Origin: an uncultured Paracoccaceae bacterium
GTDB taxonomy: Bacteria > Pseudomonadota > Alphaproteobacteria > Rhodobacterales > Rhodobacteraceae
Direction: 5' to 3'
Assembly (NCBI GenBank): GCA_951812305.1
Contig: CATOSB010000017.1
Location: 62,001 to 126,000 of the forward strand
DNA: 64,000 nucleotides
The position numbers and the translations under genes were made by a program. This document shows, piece after piece, positions 18,636 through 27,686 of this stretch. Every line of letters begins with the position of its first letter. Position 1 is the stretch's first letter. The notes beneath the pieces were generated by a model. That model did not search any database. It was not told where the DNA came from and worked only from the letters and a program-made list of their open reading frames with translations.

Positions 18636-19496
18636 TTACCTAGTCGACACGAAGTCATGAATTTCACTACGAGTTTCGCTGGGCATGGGCGCGCGCTTCT
18701 CTTCGACGGTGTTCAGCCTATGAAGGCGCGGATAGATCCCGAATGAATGGATCCCGAGTGCGGCCTTTAGGCGTCTTGAGACAGTAAGGAGCCATTCGTT
18801 CCTCCGTAGCGCGTGCATTATCCACCCCAGTAATTTGACGCGATGCCGCTTGTTCGCGTTTACTGACGCGATGTTCTCGCGCCCGTCATCTGCGACGTGC
18901 AGATGGGCAAGGACCCGCTGGTAGGTGGCCTGCGGCGCCGTTCGCATGAGTTCGACCGGGATTACAAGGACCTGCTCATCGGAAAACGCTGCGCGCCAGC
19001 GGTCGATATATTTTTCGAATTGGACAAGCTCCGAGTATCGCGTGCGCCAGTTAACCAGACACTCCAAACTTGGCAGGTCCGCGGGGATCTCGGACTCGCG
19101 CGAGCGCCGCCAGGCCAATGCAATGTCGGCTTCCGCCTCGAATCCTCCAAACCTCTGCTGCGAATGCAGAGAGGCGACAAAATCTGCTGGATCCCGCGTC
19201 ATGACAACAATCCGGGCATCGGGGTACAGACGTGCGATCTCCTCGCGAGCGTGGTCGGAAAAGAGATACCAGACCGAGGCTTCGCCGACCGCGCGTGCCG
19301 CACCCGCGCGCTCAAAAAGCGCTTCATAGTGTCTGTCGTTCTCGCAGGCGCGGATGTTGTCGGCCTCGGGGTGCAAATAATGGTTCGGCTCCTTCGGTGA
19401 CGAGACGAAGATGTTTGGATGCCCAGCTAGGTGCGCGGCAAGTGCCGTGGTGCCGCATTTCGGGGCGCCAACGATGAAGAAGTTGGGTCGTGTCAT
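18636..19496 (-). CDS. Sulfotransferase
   Basis: 286 aa from the ATG at 19496, which overlaps the flippase stop by four bases (ATGA). NFFIVGAPKCGTTALAAHL is the 5'-phosphosulfate-binding loop for PAPS, and RIVMTRDPADFVASLHSQQ the 3'-phosphate-binding motif. In this operon it probably sulfates the exopolysaccharide or its lipid-linked precursor, and sulfated polysaccharides are common in marine bacteria. The acceptor is unknown. The open frame extends upstream into the flippase gene but has no start signal there. Confidence 0.88.
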   Translation of the reverse strand: MTRPNFFIVGAPKCGTTALAAHLAGHPNIFVSSPKEPNHYLHPEADNIRACENDRHYEALFERAGAARAVGEASVWYLFSDHAREEIARLYPDARIVVMTRDPADFVASLHSQQRFGGFEAEADIALAWRRSRESEIPADLPSLECLVNWRTRYSELVQFEKYIDRWRAAFSDEQVLVIPVELMRTAPQATYQRVLAHLHVADDGRENIASVNANKRHRVKLLGWIMHALRRNEWLLTVSRRLKAALGIHSFGIYPRLHRLNTVEEKRAPMPSETRSEIHDFVSTR

Positions 19497-20863
19497 TCCG
19501 GTCGTCTTGCTCCGAAAAACCCGAGGGCTGCGAAGATCGAAGTATCTATGGACAGCGTGTTGCGCGCAACGCGCCAAAGGATGAAGTTCCAGAGCACGAA
19601 AGTTAATGCGGTTGCGAGCGCTGCCCCAAGCGTTCCAAACAGCGGGATCAACGTTAACAGCAGGATTAAATTCGCGACCGTCGCCGCACCGGTTGCCATG
19701 GCGCAGAGCCTCTCGTGACCTGTCATGTTCAAAAGAAGGCCGACTGGTCCGAAGATTGTGTTAACAAGCTGGCCGAAGCAAAGGACCACCAATGGGATGT
19801 ACGCGGTCTCGTAGGCAGGGCCGAACAACTGAGTCAGTATCTCTCGACCGAACAGCACAAGCGTCCCGACTGCCGGGATCGCTATCAGCATCACCGCCAG
19901 GACAGTACCTGTAATCAGGCGCTGAAGTTCGGGGATCCTGTTCTGGGTGTGCAGCCGGGACATCCAGGGCGCGACGGCCGTATTCACGACACTCAGACCG
20001 AATGAAATCATGAGCGAAAGCTGAGCTGCGACCTTGTAGACACCCGTTTGATTTTCGTCCCCGAGCACCCCGAGGCCAACAATATCCATGTTCTTGTTTA
20101 GGATCTGAAAGCCTGTGACTGCGGCGAGTGTGGCCGAGGCAACGAGCCAAGGGCGGCTCTCAAAACGCACACTTAGTGGGACGAGAACGCCAATCGGCGC
20201 CTTTGCGTAAAGCGCGAGTACGGCGGCGACTGCGCCCACGGTGACGCTCACCACCTGAATCGTGAGGCCTGTAGTCGCGTCGAGGCGCGATCCCGTGACC
20301 GCGACAAACAAAAGTGTGAGCGCTATGGTCCCGGCATGCCGCGGAAGTGAAACAATGATCTGGCCAATGAGGATCGCGCGCAGGCCCCTTAGCATGTAGC
20401 CGAGGACGTTCGTCAGCGCGAGTAGCGGAATGAGCCAAGCCCCCGCCACGATAGCCGCGACGAGCTCGGGCCTTAGATTTTCCCCGAGCGCATGAGTGAC
20501 TATTAGATAGGCCGTCGTGGTGAGGAGCGTGGAAACCGCAAGAGCGCCTGCGATCCAAGCCCAGACTGATCGTAGCCCATCCCAATCTTCGTCTGCATCA
20601 AACCGGGCCGTCCATCGCAACGCGAAGTTTGGAAGTCCGAACTGCGCGAAGATCAGGCAGACATTCACGACGGCGAGGACAAAGGAAATATCTGCGAAGG
20701 CAGCCGGGTCCATTGACCGCGCGAGTACGATCGTGCTGAGCAGCATCAGGATCGACGTAAGGGCGGTGATGACAAGCGTGCCGGAGCCGAGCTTGATGGC
20801 AAAGCGGCGCACGCTTGCTTCGCCAAAATGTCGTGTCAACCGGTCTGTCCAGGTTTGCCTCAT
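19493..20863 (-). CDS. Wzx-type polysaccharide flippase, disconnected from its promoter by IS66
   Basis: 456 aa, polytopic (GTLVITALTSILMLLSTIVL, FADISFVLAVVNVCLIFAQ, then about twelve segments), of the MATE-like polysaccharide transport family. It would move lipid-linked repeat units across the inner membrane. The ATG at 20863 lies inside the 8-bp duplicated target (CCTCATGA on the plus strand) of an IS66 copy whose end is only two bases upstream. Its Shine-Dalgarno sequence is therefore now on the far side of 1.6 kb of IS DNA, or is replaced by IS sequence. The coding frame itself is intact; the true start may originally have lain further upstream. Confidence 0.82.
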   Translation of the reverse strand: MRQTWTDRLTRHFGEASVRRFAIKLGSGTLVITALTSILMLLSTIVLARSMDPAAFADISFVLAVVNVCLIFAQFGLPNFALRWTARFDADEDWDGLRSVWAWIAGALAVSTLLTTTAYLIVTHALGENLRPELVAAIVAGAWLIPLLALTNVLGYMLRGLRAILIGQIIVSLPRHAGTIALTLLFVAVTGSRLDATTGLTIQVVSVTVGAVAAVLALYAKAPIGVLVPLSVRFESRPWLVASATLAAVTGFQILNKNMDIVGLGVLGDENQTGVYKVAAQLSLMISFGLSVVNTAVAPWMSRLHTQNRIPELQRLITGTVLAVMLIAIPAVGTLVLFGREILTQLFGPAYETAYIPLVVLCFGQLVNTIFGPVGLLLNMTGHERLCAMATGAATVANLILLLTLIPLFGTLGAALATALTFVLWNFILWRVARNTLSIDTSIFAALGFFGARRPE

Positions 20864-20865
20864 GA

Positions 20866-22466
20866 GTAACTCCCAAGCACCCCCCACGTTTGAGTGTTAT
20901 TGTCAGTTTTATGGTGAGTCGAATTTGCCATTTTGCGCGTGTTTTTTTTCTTTCTTGTCTGAATTCTGTGGCGCCGGGTTGATTTCTCTGAATCAGTGGT
21001 GGGATGGATCAGGTTGCCGCCCTTGAACAACTTCTCGCCACGGCTCTGCGTCGGATCGCTGAGCTTGAAGCTGCGTTGGCGAGCATGGCGGAAGAGATCA
21101 CGGACCTGCGCCGACAGTTGGCCAAGAACAGCAGCAATAGCAGCAAGCCCCCTTCAAGTGATGGCCTGAAGAAGCCAGCCCCGCGCAGCCTGCGTGGCAA
21201 ATCCGGAAAGAAAAGTGGCGGCCAAGTTGGCCACCGGGGCGACACCCTGCGCCAGACGTCAACACCCGACTTTGTCGAACGGCATGAGGCGACGCATTGC
21301 AGCGCCTGTCAGAGCGCCCTGACGGCGGAGATGGTGAAAGGGATCGAGAAGCGTCAGGTGTTCGACTTGCCTGCGCCACGCCTGGAGGTCACCGAGCATC
21401 AGGCGGCGGTTTATTGTTGCGACCATTGTCGAGCCACGACGACGGCTGGCTTTCCCGATGGCGTGGCCGCGCATGTGCAATATGGCACGCGCATGCGGGC
21501 AGTGGCGGTCTATTGCAATGTTCAGCAGCTGATACCCGAGGATCGGGTCTGCCAGCTTATGCGCGACCTGTTTGGGGCCACCAGCTTGTGCGCGGCCAGC
21601 GTGACCAACTGGACGCGCGGCGCGGCAAATAAGATGGGTGTCGTGGTTGAACACATTCTCGCCCGGCTTGCCGAAGGCGGCGTTCGGCATCTGGACGAGA
21701 CCGGACTTCGTGTTGCCGGCAAGCTGCACTGGCTGCACACGATCTGCGATACCGCCTTCACCCATTACCGCATCAGCGCCAAACGCGGTGCTGTTCCAAC
21801 CTTCCTGACCGGCGGGACGATCATTCATGATCACTGGAAACCCTACTACGCCCATATGAGCGGAGTGGACGCCCACGCCCTCTGCGGGGCGCATCACTTG
21901 CGCGAACTCAAGGCCATCGAAGAGATCGAAAAAGAGCCTTGGGCGACGGAGATGAGCGCAGTGCTTCATAGCGCCAATCAGCTCAGATGCGCGGCTCAGG
22001 ATCAAGGCGAGACCGAACTCCCGGAACTGGTTCGCCAGGGTATAGTCACCAGATACATGGCGATCCTCGCCAAGGGGCTCGCCTTCCACGAACGCCAGCC
22101 CCCGCTGGCCAAAAGCCCCGGCACCCGCGGCCGAAAAGCCAGGCGGCCAGGCCACAACCTGCTCCTCCGCCTGCGTGACTACCGCGATGACGTTTTGCGA
22201 TTCATCGCCGACTTCGCGGTCCCATTCACAAACAATCAGGCCGAACAGGACCTGCGCATGATGAAGCTGCGCATGAAAATCTCGGGCACCTTCCGCACCC
22301 TCGAGGGCGCGCGGGTCTTCGCCGACATCAGGTCCGTCATCTCGACGGCCAGAAAACACCGGTTCAACATCCTGGAAATCCTGACCCTGTCACCACCTCA
22401 GATCATCGCACGGCTCTGACGGAACAAAACCCCGCAACCCTATCGGACAGGGTGCTTGGGAGTTAC
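20866..22466 (+). mobile_element. IS66-family element, copy 2
   Basis: 1601 bp with 8-bp duplication CCTCATGA (20858-20865 and 22467-22474), a simple insertion. The duplicated octamer includes the flippase start codon. Orientation is opposite to the polysaccharide operon. Marker alleles as in copy 1 (A, Gln, eight T). Confidence 0.95.
21004..22419 (+). CDS. tnpC: IS66-family transposase TnpC, copy 2
   Basis: 471 aa, same protein as copy 1 (Gln in the HERQPPL segment). Intact catalytic residues; presumed functional. Confidence 0.95.
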   Translation: MDQVAALEQLLATALRRIAELEAALASMAEEITDLRRQLAKNSSNSSKPPSSDGLKKPAPRSLRGKSGKKSGGQVGHRGDTLRQTSTPDFVERHEATHCSACQSALTAEMVKGIEKRQVFDLPAPRLEVTEHQAAVYCCDHCRATTTAGFPDGVAAHVQYGTRMRAVAVYCNVQQLIPEDRVCQLMRDLFGATSLCAASVTNWTRGAANKMGVVVEHILARLAEGGVRHLDETGLRVAGKLHWLHTICDTAFTHYRISAKRGAVPTFLTGGTIIHDHWKPYYAHMSGVDAHALCGAHHLRELKAIEEIEKEPWATEMSAVLHSANQLRCAAQDQGETELPELVRQGIVTRYMAILAKGLAFHERQPPLAKSPGTRGRKARRPGHNLLLRLRDYRDDVLRFIADFAVPFTNNQAEQDLRMMKLRMKISGTFRTLEGARVFADIRSVISTARKHRFNILEILTLSPPQIIARL

Positions 22467-22474
22467 CCTCATGA

Positions 22475-22706
22475 TACTAATTCGTCTGAATCTGTTCGCC
22501 GACGGGCTGTGACTGTTCGACTAACGACCTGTTTGGTAGGCGGCTGGCGAGTGCAATGGGAGCCAAACCGCCCCGGACTCTATTGTTGTGTATGGGTGCG
22601 ATTTTTTATTTCCGTGACGGAAGAGTATTTTCCGAATTCGCCGAAGCAATTCCGTGGCAAGCCCAAGAAGCCGAAGAAGTCAAAAGACAGATGTCGTAGA
22701 TAGGTT
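22475..22706. promoter_or_regulatory. Former flippase upstream region
   Basis: 232 bp between the IS66 copy and the ugd stop codon, rather AT rich, no gene. Before the IS insertion it was the immediate leader of the flippase-sulfotransferase-polymerase genes, so any internal promoter of that operon would lie here. No clear -35/-10 pair can be assigned by eye. Confidence 0.35.
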
Positions 22707-24011
22707 TTATCGTCCGACCGCCTCATATTTGGCGAATCCGGCGCGTTTGGCATCACGGGCCGAATAGACGTTTCGCAGATCCGCCATGCGCGGGCTGGCC
22801 ATGCGATTGGCGATGCGCTTGAGATCCAGCGCGCGAAACTCGTTCCATTCGGTCAGCAGGACCACCGCGTCGGCGTTCTGGGTGGCCTTGTAGGGATCGT
22901 CGAGCCAGTGCACCCCGGGCAGCAGCGCCTCGCCCTCGCGCTGGCCCTGCGGGTCGACGACACGCACCCGCGCGCCGCCGCCGACCAGGGCGGGTACGAT
23001 GGTCAGGGCAGTGGCCTCGCGCATGTCGTCGGTGTTGGGCTTGAAGGTGACGCCCAGCACGGCGATGGTCTTGCCGTTCAGGCTGCCATCGCAGAGATCG
23101 ACCACCTTGTCGATCATCCGCCGCTTGATCGCCTCGTTGACCTCGATCACGGTTTCGGTGATCCGCATCGGGCTGGCATGTTCCTGGCCGATCCGGGCCA
23201 GGGCCGAGGTGTCCTTGGGAAAGCAGCTGCCGCCATAGCCGGGCCCGGCATGCAGGAACTTGTTGCCGATGCGGCCATCCAGCCCCATGCCGCGGCTGAC
23301 TTCCTTGACATCGGCGCCGAGTTTTTCGCACAGGGCGGCGATTTCGTTGATGAAGGTGATCTTGGTGGCCAGGAACGCGTTGGCGGCGTATTTGATCATC
23401 TCGGCACTTTCCAGATCTGTGATCACAATTGGAAAGTCGCGCAAATACAGTGGCCGGTAGATCTCGTTCATCACCTCGGCGGCGCGCTCGTTCTGCACGC
23501 CGACGACCACGCGGTCGGGCTTCATGAAATCGTCGATCGCCGCGCCTTCGCGCAGGAATTCCGGGTTCGAGGCGACATCGAAATCGGCGTCCGGATTGGC
23601 CTTGGCGATGGTCTGTTTGACCTGCCGGTTGGTGCCGACGGGCACGGTGGATTTCGTGACGATTACAGCATAATCGGTAAGGTTTCGCGCAATTTCCTCG
23701 GCCGCGGCCATGACATAGGTCAGATCGGCATGGCCATCGCCGCGCCGGGTCGGAGTGCCGACAGCGATGAAGATCGCCTGCGCGCCCGCCATGGCGGCCT
23801 TCAAGTCACCGGTGAAAGTCAGCCGGCCGGCCTCGACATTGCGAGCCATGAGATCGTCGAGCCCCGGCTCGTAGATCGGAACCTCGCCGCGTTCCAGTTT
23901 CTCGATCTTGGCGGGGTCTTTGTCGACGCACACCACGTCATGGCCAAAGTCGGAAAAACAAACTCCCGAAACGAGACCCACATAACCGGTTCCAATGACA
24001 GCAATTCTCAC
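22707..24011 (-). CDS. ugd: UDP-glucose 6-dehydrogenase
   Basis: 434 aa. MRIAVIGTGYVGLVSGVCFS is the NAD-binding Rossmann loop. The central domain contains GPGYGGSCFPKD with the catalytic cysteine, and VTFKPNTDDMREA belongs to the UDP-binding C-terminal domain. It makes UDP-glucuronate, a precursor for acidic polysaccharides. It is the first gene of the minus-strand polysaccharide block and was probably cotranscribed with the flippase genes before IS66 separated them. Confidence 0.95.
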   Translation of the reverse strand: MRIAVIGTGYVGLVSGVCFSDFGHDVVCVDKDPAKIEKLERGEVPIYEPGLDDLMARNVEAGRLTFTGDLKAAMAGAQAIFIAVGTPTRRGDGHADLTYVMAAAEEIARNLTDYAVIVTKSTVPVGTNRQVKQTIAKANPDADFDVASNPEFLREGAAIDDFMKPDRVVVGVQNERAAEVMNEIYRPLYLRDFPIVITDLESAEMIKYAANAFLATKITFINEIAALCEKLGADVKEVSRGMGLDGRIGNKFLHAGPGYGGSCFPKDTSALARIGQEHASPMRITETVIEVNEAIKRRMIDKVVDLCDGSLNGKTIAVLGVTFKPNTDDMREATALTIVPALVGGGARVRVVDPQGQREGEALLPGVHWLDDPYKATQNADAVVLLTEWNEFRALDLKRIANRMASPRMADLRNVYSARDAKRAGFAKYEAVGR

Positions 24012-24133
24012 AGTTTGCGTTCCCTATGGGCTGAGATTTCTGAGCACAAAAAAACAACGGATCATAATCACTTGTGGGTCACCGCGAGTATTACACCGGA
24101 GCATCGTTCGAGGTTCATCATGGAGACATCGCC

Positions 24134-24484
24134 TCACGCCAAGTGCCTACGGATCGCACGAATTAGCAGGGCGATAGCACTCATGGTGACCGAGCCAATT
24201 ACCTGAAGCATCAGGGCTAGAATAAGCAAGTGAAGCACAATGAAACCGAGAAACACGGTCCGTGATCCCTCGCCAGGTCGATCTTCAAGGAATTGGATGT
24301 CGAAGGCCAAGTCCCACCAAGCCAACAACAACAAAGCAAAGACTGATGCACAAAGGATGCAGCCGCCCGCCAGCATTTGAAGCGCGAGTTGTGCGACCGA
24401 CTGGTTTCGCTCGACCCGCCATGGGAGATGAGTTGTTGCCTTCAATGCGTCAATGAAACCTGTTGTCGCATTCCGCGGTTTCAT
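24134..24484 (-). CDS. Small membrane protein, unknown
   Basis: 116 aa. Two hydrophobic stretches (LQMLAGGCILCASVFALLLLAWWDLAF and TVFLGFIVLHLLILALMLQVIGSVTM) are linked by an acidic loop, with basic ends (KPRNATTG and IRRHLA). No family recognised. It lies between ugd and the MarR-type gene on the same strand. Downstream spacing of 122 bp makes an operon with ugd possible. Confidence 0.55.
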   Translation of the reverse strand: MKPRNATTGFIDALKATTHLPWRVERNQSVAQLALQMLAGGCILCASVFALLLLAWWDLAFDIQFLEDRPGEGSRTVFLGFIVLHLLILALMLQVIGSVTMSAIALLIRAIRRHLA

Positions 24485-24765
24485 TTATAATCCTCAATTT
24501 TAACTTGCGAATCCGAGATTTGAGCCTCGAAAACTGCACGCGCAGAATATCTGGCTTCGGGCGGGAATTGCATGTTTCTAGAAGTAACATAACCTATAGA
24601 TTTTATTGAATATAAATACAACCAATCCTCTTCTCAAACCGTCCCACCCGACTCAAACCCCCGATAACGCAAAAGATCATTCCGAGTGAGCACGGCCGCG
24701 CCATTGGTTCGAGCGGTCCTGCGAACGGGCACCGGTTTTCGGATCAAATGATCGATAACGCAAAA
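24485..24765. other. AT-rich intergenic region with a short direct repeat
   Basis: No gene is seen. CGATAACGCAAAA occurs twice (about 24661 and 24751), about 90 bp apart. The stretch 24580-24640 is clearly AT rich (TTTTATTGAATATAAATACA) and could hold the promoter for the small membrane protein and perhaps ugd. Confidence 0.35.
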
Positions 24766-25110
24766 CTACTGTCCGGTCCCTCGAGGATTTATCTCGCTCT
24801 CAATCGCCTCAATCTCTGCTTTCAATTCCTCATATTCTGCCAGTTTGCGCTTTAAAAACTTGCGCGTGAGGCGGGACTTCTCGGCTAACCCTTGTGGGGT
24901 CAGGATGTAAGCGTAACGCAATTTGTTGTTTGAGGCGCGGAAGTTCTGGACCTTAACCTGACCTTTCTCGATCAATGCACGTAAGCAATAATTCATCGCG
25001 CCCACGCTCACGCCTAACTCTCCGGCCAACTGCCGTTGCGACAGGTCCGGGCGGTCTTCCAGGACGCGCAAGACCTTGAATCGGACGTCTTCTGAGATTG
25101 CTTTGCTCAA
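24766..25110 (-). CDS. MarR-family EPS-associated transcriptional regulator
   Basis: 114 aa. The winged helix-turn-helix contains LSQRQLAGELGVSVGAMNYCLRALIEKG; the C-terminus is a charged helix (RLTRKFLKRKLAEYEELKAEI) likely for dimerisation. This length and sequence match the EPS-associated MarR-type group found beside exopolysaccharide loci. It is divergent from the RfaH/NusG-like gene, with a 186-bp shared control region that contains palindromes. It presumably represses one or both directions. Confidence 0.85.
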   Translation of the reverse strand: MSKAISEDVRFKVLRVLEDRPDLSQRQLAGELGVSVGAMNYCLRALIEKGQVKVQNFRASNNKLRYAYILTPQGLAEKSRLTRKFLKRKLAEYEELKAEIEAIESEINPRGTGQ

Positions 25111-25132
25111 AGAAATCCACAGCTACCGCAGC

Positions 25133-25154
25133 GGAGGTCGCAGCGCTGACCTCC
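25133..25154. promoter_or_regulatory. Palindrome in the marR / rfaH-like divergent control region
   Basis: GGAGGTC at 25133-25139 and its exact complement GACCTCC at 25148-25154, eight bases apart. It is close to the start of the MarR-type gene. It could be an operator or a small hairpin in its leader RNA. Confidence 0.4.
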
Positions 25155-25180
25155 GATCACGGCGTGAGTTATCCACACAG

Positions 25181-25196
25181 CGTTCACTTCTGAACG
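25181..25196. promoter_or_regulatory. Candidate operator CGTTCA-N4-TGAACG
   Basis: A perfect 6-bp inverted repeat with a 4-base centre, the symmetry and size typical of MarR-family operators. It is located between the divergent MarR-type and RfaH-like genes, about 70 bp from the repressor start codon. Binding is inferred from position only. Confidence 0.4.
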
Positions 25197-25296
25197 GTTA
25201 TCGATTATGAAGCGATTCTGAAACAATTTTTATTTGGCAAGAGAACGCACACGCTTCAGTCAGGTTGTGTCGCGCTTATTGGTGGGGTCTTGGATA

Positions 25297-25815
25297 GTGC
25301 AAAATGTATCGAGTTCAGATGTGTGGTGCGTGGCAAAGCTTCGTCCGCATGGGTTGAACAAAGCGCTGGAACATCTCCAGAGGCAACATTTCCCCACGTT
25401 CTTACCAGAGATTAAGTCAACAAAAATTAAGTCGGGCATTCAGATTGATGTCCGAGAACCGCTTTTTCCTGGTTACATATTTGTCCGTTTCGATCCTCAG
25501 GATTTCCGCTGGACCGCCATAAATTCGACGCGCGGCATCTCACACCTCATTGCCGTCGATCCCAGAAAACCCACACCAGTGCCAGCCGAAATCATGGATG
25601 AGTTGATTGATCGGTGCGATGCGTCGGGGCTTCTTCTTCCCCCAAAAAACCTTTCACCGGGCGATCGAATTCAGGTACAGGTCGGTCCGCTAGCAGACAC
25701 GATCACGACGATAGACTCACTCGCCGGACAAGAACGGGTAAAGATACTCATCGAAATTATGGGACGCACAGTGAAAGCGACACTGCGACGCAGCCAAGTC
25801 GCGCGGCTTGCATAA
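25297..25815 (+). CDS. RfaH/NusG-like transcription antiterminator
   Basis: 172 aa from GTG 25297, chosen because GGTGGGG lies eight bases upstream; an in-frame TTG at 25234 lacks such a site. The N-terminal NGN domain reads DVWCVAKLRPHGLNKALEHLQRQHFPTFLPE, then EPLFPGYIFVRFD and TRGISHLIAVD. The C-terminal KOW-like part is SPGDRIQVQVGPLADTITTI to ERVKILIEIMGRTVKATL. Specialised NusG paralogues of this type allow RNA polymerase to read through long polysaccharide operons after recruitment at an ops site. The likely target leader follows directly, and an ops-like sequence is found at 33455. Confidence 0.85.
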   Translation: MQNVSSSDVWCVAKLRPHGLNKALEHLQRQHFPTFLPEIKSTKIKSGIQIDVREPLFPGYIFVRFDPQDFRWTAINSTRGISHLIAVDPRKPTPVPAEIMDELIDRCDASGLLLPPKNLSPGDRIQVQVGPLADTITTIDSLAGQERVKILIEIMGRTVKATLRRSQVARLA

Positions 25816-25870
25816 GGCGCGCCGAATTTGACGCAGCGGCTCCAAGCGTCTCAAACCCACATATCAACAA

Positions 25871-25927
25871 AACAATCGGCGGGAGAATCGTCGGCTAACT
25901 CGACGAATTTCCCGCGCACGCATTGTT
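25871..25927 (+). promoter_or_regulatory. Long interrupted hairpin in the EPS leader
   Basis: Three nested complementary pairs: AACAAT with ATTGTT (25871-25876 / 25922-25927), GCGGGA with TCCCGC (25879-25884 / 25910-25915), CGTCG with CGACG (25889-25893 / 25901-25905), around a seven-base loop. There is no T tract. It lies 55 bp after the antiterminator gene. It may be a leader RNA structure. The 3' edge GTTAGGT also fits the integron attC R' consensus GTTRRRY, but the matching left core box is not convincing. Confidence 0.4.
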
Positions 25928-26049
25928 AGGTAATAAGCGGAATTAAGCTGAATTCGCGGGCAATATGTCGCGGTTATTCGCCTTTAAGGTTAGTAATCTT
26001 GTGCCGCGGCAACAAATTTCCACAATTGGTAGCGCCATCTACAAGATTC

Positions 26050-27649
26050 GTAACTCCCAAGCACCCCCCACGTTTGAGTGTTATTGTCAGTTTTATGGTG
26101 AGTCGAATTTGCCATTTTGCGCGTGTTTTTTTCTTTCTTGTCTGAATTCTGTGGCGCCGGGTTGATTTCTCTGAATCAGTGGTGGGATGGATCAGGTTGC
26201 CGCCCTTGAACAACTTCTCGCCACGGCTCTGCGTCGGATCGCTGAGCTTGAAGCTGCGTTGGCGAGCATGGCGGAAGAGATCACGGACCTGCGCCGACAG
26301 TTGGCCAAGAACAGCAGCAATAGCAGCAAGCCCCCTTCAAGTGATGGCCTGAAGAAGCCAGCCCCGCGCAGCCTGCGTGGCAAATCCGGAAAGAAAAGTG
26401 GCGGCCAAGTTGGCCACCGGGGCGACACCCTGCGCCAGACGTCAACACCCGACTTTGTCGAACGGCATGAGGCGACGCATTGCAGCGCCTGTCAGAGCGC
26501 CCTGACGGCGGAGATGGTGAAAGGGATCGAGAAGCGTCAGGTGTTCGACTTGCCTGCGCCACGCCTGGAGGTCACCGAGCATCAGGCGGCGGTTTATTGT
26601 TGCGACCATTGTCGAGCCACGACGACGGCTGGCTTTCCCGATGGCGTGGCCGCGCATGTGCAATATGGCACGCGCATGCGGGCAGTGGCGGTCTATTGCA
26701 ATGTTCAGCAGCTGATACCCGAGGATCGGGTCTGCCAGCTTATGCGCGACCTGTTTGGGGCCACCAGCTTGTGCGCGGCCAGCGTGACCAACTGGACGCG
26801 CGGCGCGGCAAATAAGATGGGTGTCGTGGTTGAACACATTCTCGCCCGGCTTGCCGAAGGCGGCGTTCGGCATCTGGACGAGACCGGACTTCGTGTTGCC
26901 GGCAAGCTGCACTGGCTGCACACGATCTGCGATACCGCCTTCACCCATTACCGCATCAGCGCCAAACGCGGTGCTGTTCCAACCTTCCTGACCGGCGGGA
27001 CGATCATTCATGATCACTGGAAACCCTACTACGCCCATATGAGCGGAGTGGACGCCCACGCCCTCTGCGGGGCGCATCACTTGCGCGAACTCAAGGCCAT
27101 CGAAGAGATCGAAAAAGAGCCTTGGGCGACGGAGATGAGCGCAGTGCTTCATAGCGCCAATCAGCTCAGATGCGCGGCTCAGGATCAAGGCGAGACCGAA
27201 CTCCCGGAACTGGTTCGCCAGGGTATCGTCACCAGATACATGGCGATCCTCGCCAAGGGGCTCGCCTTCCACGAACGCCAGCCCCCGCTGGCCAAAAGCC
27301 CCGGCACCCGCGGCCGAAAAGCCAGGCGGCCAGGCCACAACCTGCTCCTCCGCCTGCGTGACTACCGCGATGACGTTTTGCGATTCATCGCCGACTTCGC
27401 GGTCCCATTCACAAACAATCAGGCCGAACAGGACCTGCGCATGATGAAGCTGCGCATGAAAATCTCGGGCACCTTCCGCACCCTCGAGGGCGCGCGGGTC
27501 TTCGCCGACATCAGGTCCGTCATCTCGACGGCCAGAAAACACCGGTTCAACATCCTGGAAATCCTGACCCTGTCACCACCTCAGATCATCGCACGGCTCT
27601 GACGGAACAAAACCCCGCAACCCTATCGGACAGGGTGCTTGGGAGTTAC
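26050..27649 (+). mobile_element. IS66-family element, copy 3 (left arm of composite transposon)
   Basis: 1600 bp, one T shorter than copies 1 and 2 in the 5' untranslated T run. Alleles: C at the first marker (synonymous), Gln at the second. Its own left and right flanks do not match, because it moved as an arm of the composite. Confidence 0.95.
26187..27602 (+). CDS. tnpC: IS66-family transposase TnpC, copy 3
   Basis: 471 aa, identical in residues to copies 1 and 2. The coding sequence differs from them by a synonymous A to C change in the GIVTRYM segment. Confidence 0.95.
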   Translation: MDQVAALEQLLATALRRIAELEAALASMAEEITDLRRQLAKNSSNSSKPPSSDGLKKPAPRSLRGKSGKKSGGQVGHRGDTLRQTSTPDFVERHEATHCSACQSALTAEMVKGIEKRQVFDLPAPRLEVTEHQAAVYCCDHCRATTTAGFPDGVAAHVQYGTRMRAVAVYCNVQQLIPEDRVCQLMRDLFGATSLCAASVTNWTRGAANKMGVVVEHILARLAEGGVRHLDETGLRVAGKLHWLHTICDTAFTHYRISAKRGAVPTFLTGGTIIHDHWKPYYAHMSGVDAHALCGAHHLRELKAIEEIEKEPWATEMSAVLHSANQLRCAAQDQGETELPELVRQGIVTRYMAILAKGLAFHERQPPLAKSPGTRGRKARRPGHNLLLRLRDYRDDVLRFIADFAVPFTNNQAEQDLRMMKLRMKISGTFRTLEGARVFADIRSVISTARKHRFNILEILTLSPPQIIARL

Positions 27650-27686
27650 GAAAATGATTCGAAATAACTCGAAGGTTTCGAAATCC

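Noticed and set aside
22908..24206. 432-codon plus-strand frame over ugd
   Set aside because: Shadow of the highly conserved UDP-glucose dehydrogenase; no family similarity.
25815..25935. Integron attC site after the antiterminator gene
   Set aside because: Only the right core box GTTAGGT fits; the left RYYYAAC box is not clear, and no integrase or cassette array is near. Kept as a hairpin only.
26020..26040. TTGGTAGCGCC as an ops site just before the composite transposon
   Set aside because: Shares only GGTAGCG with the ops core and lacks the CCAGGGG part; the sequence at 33455 is a better and better-placed match.
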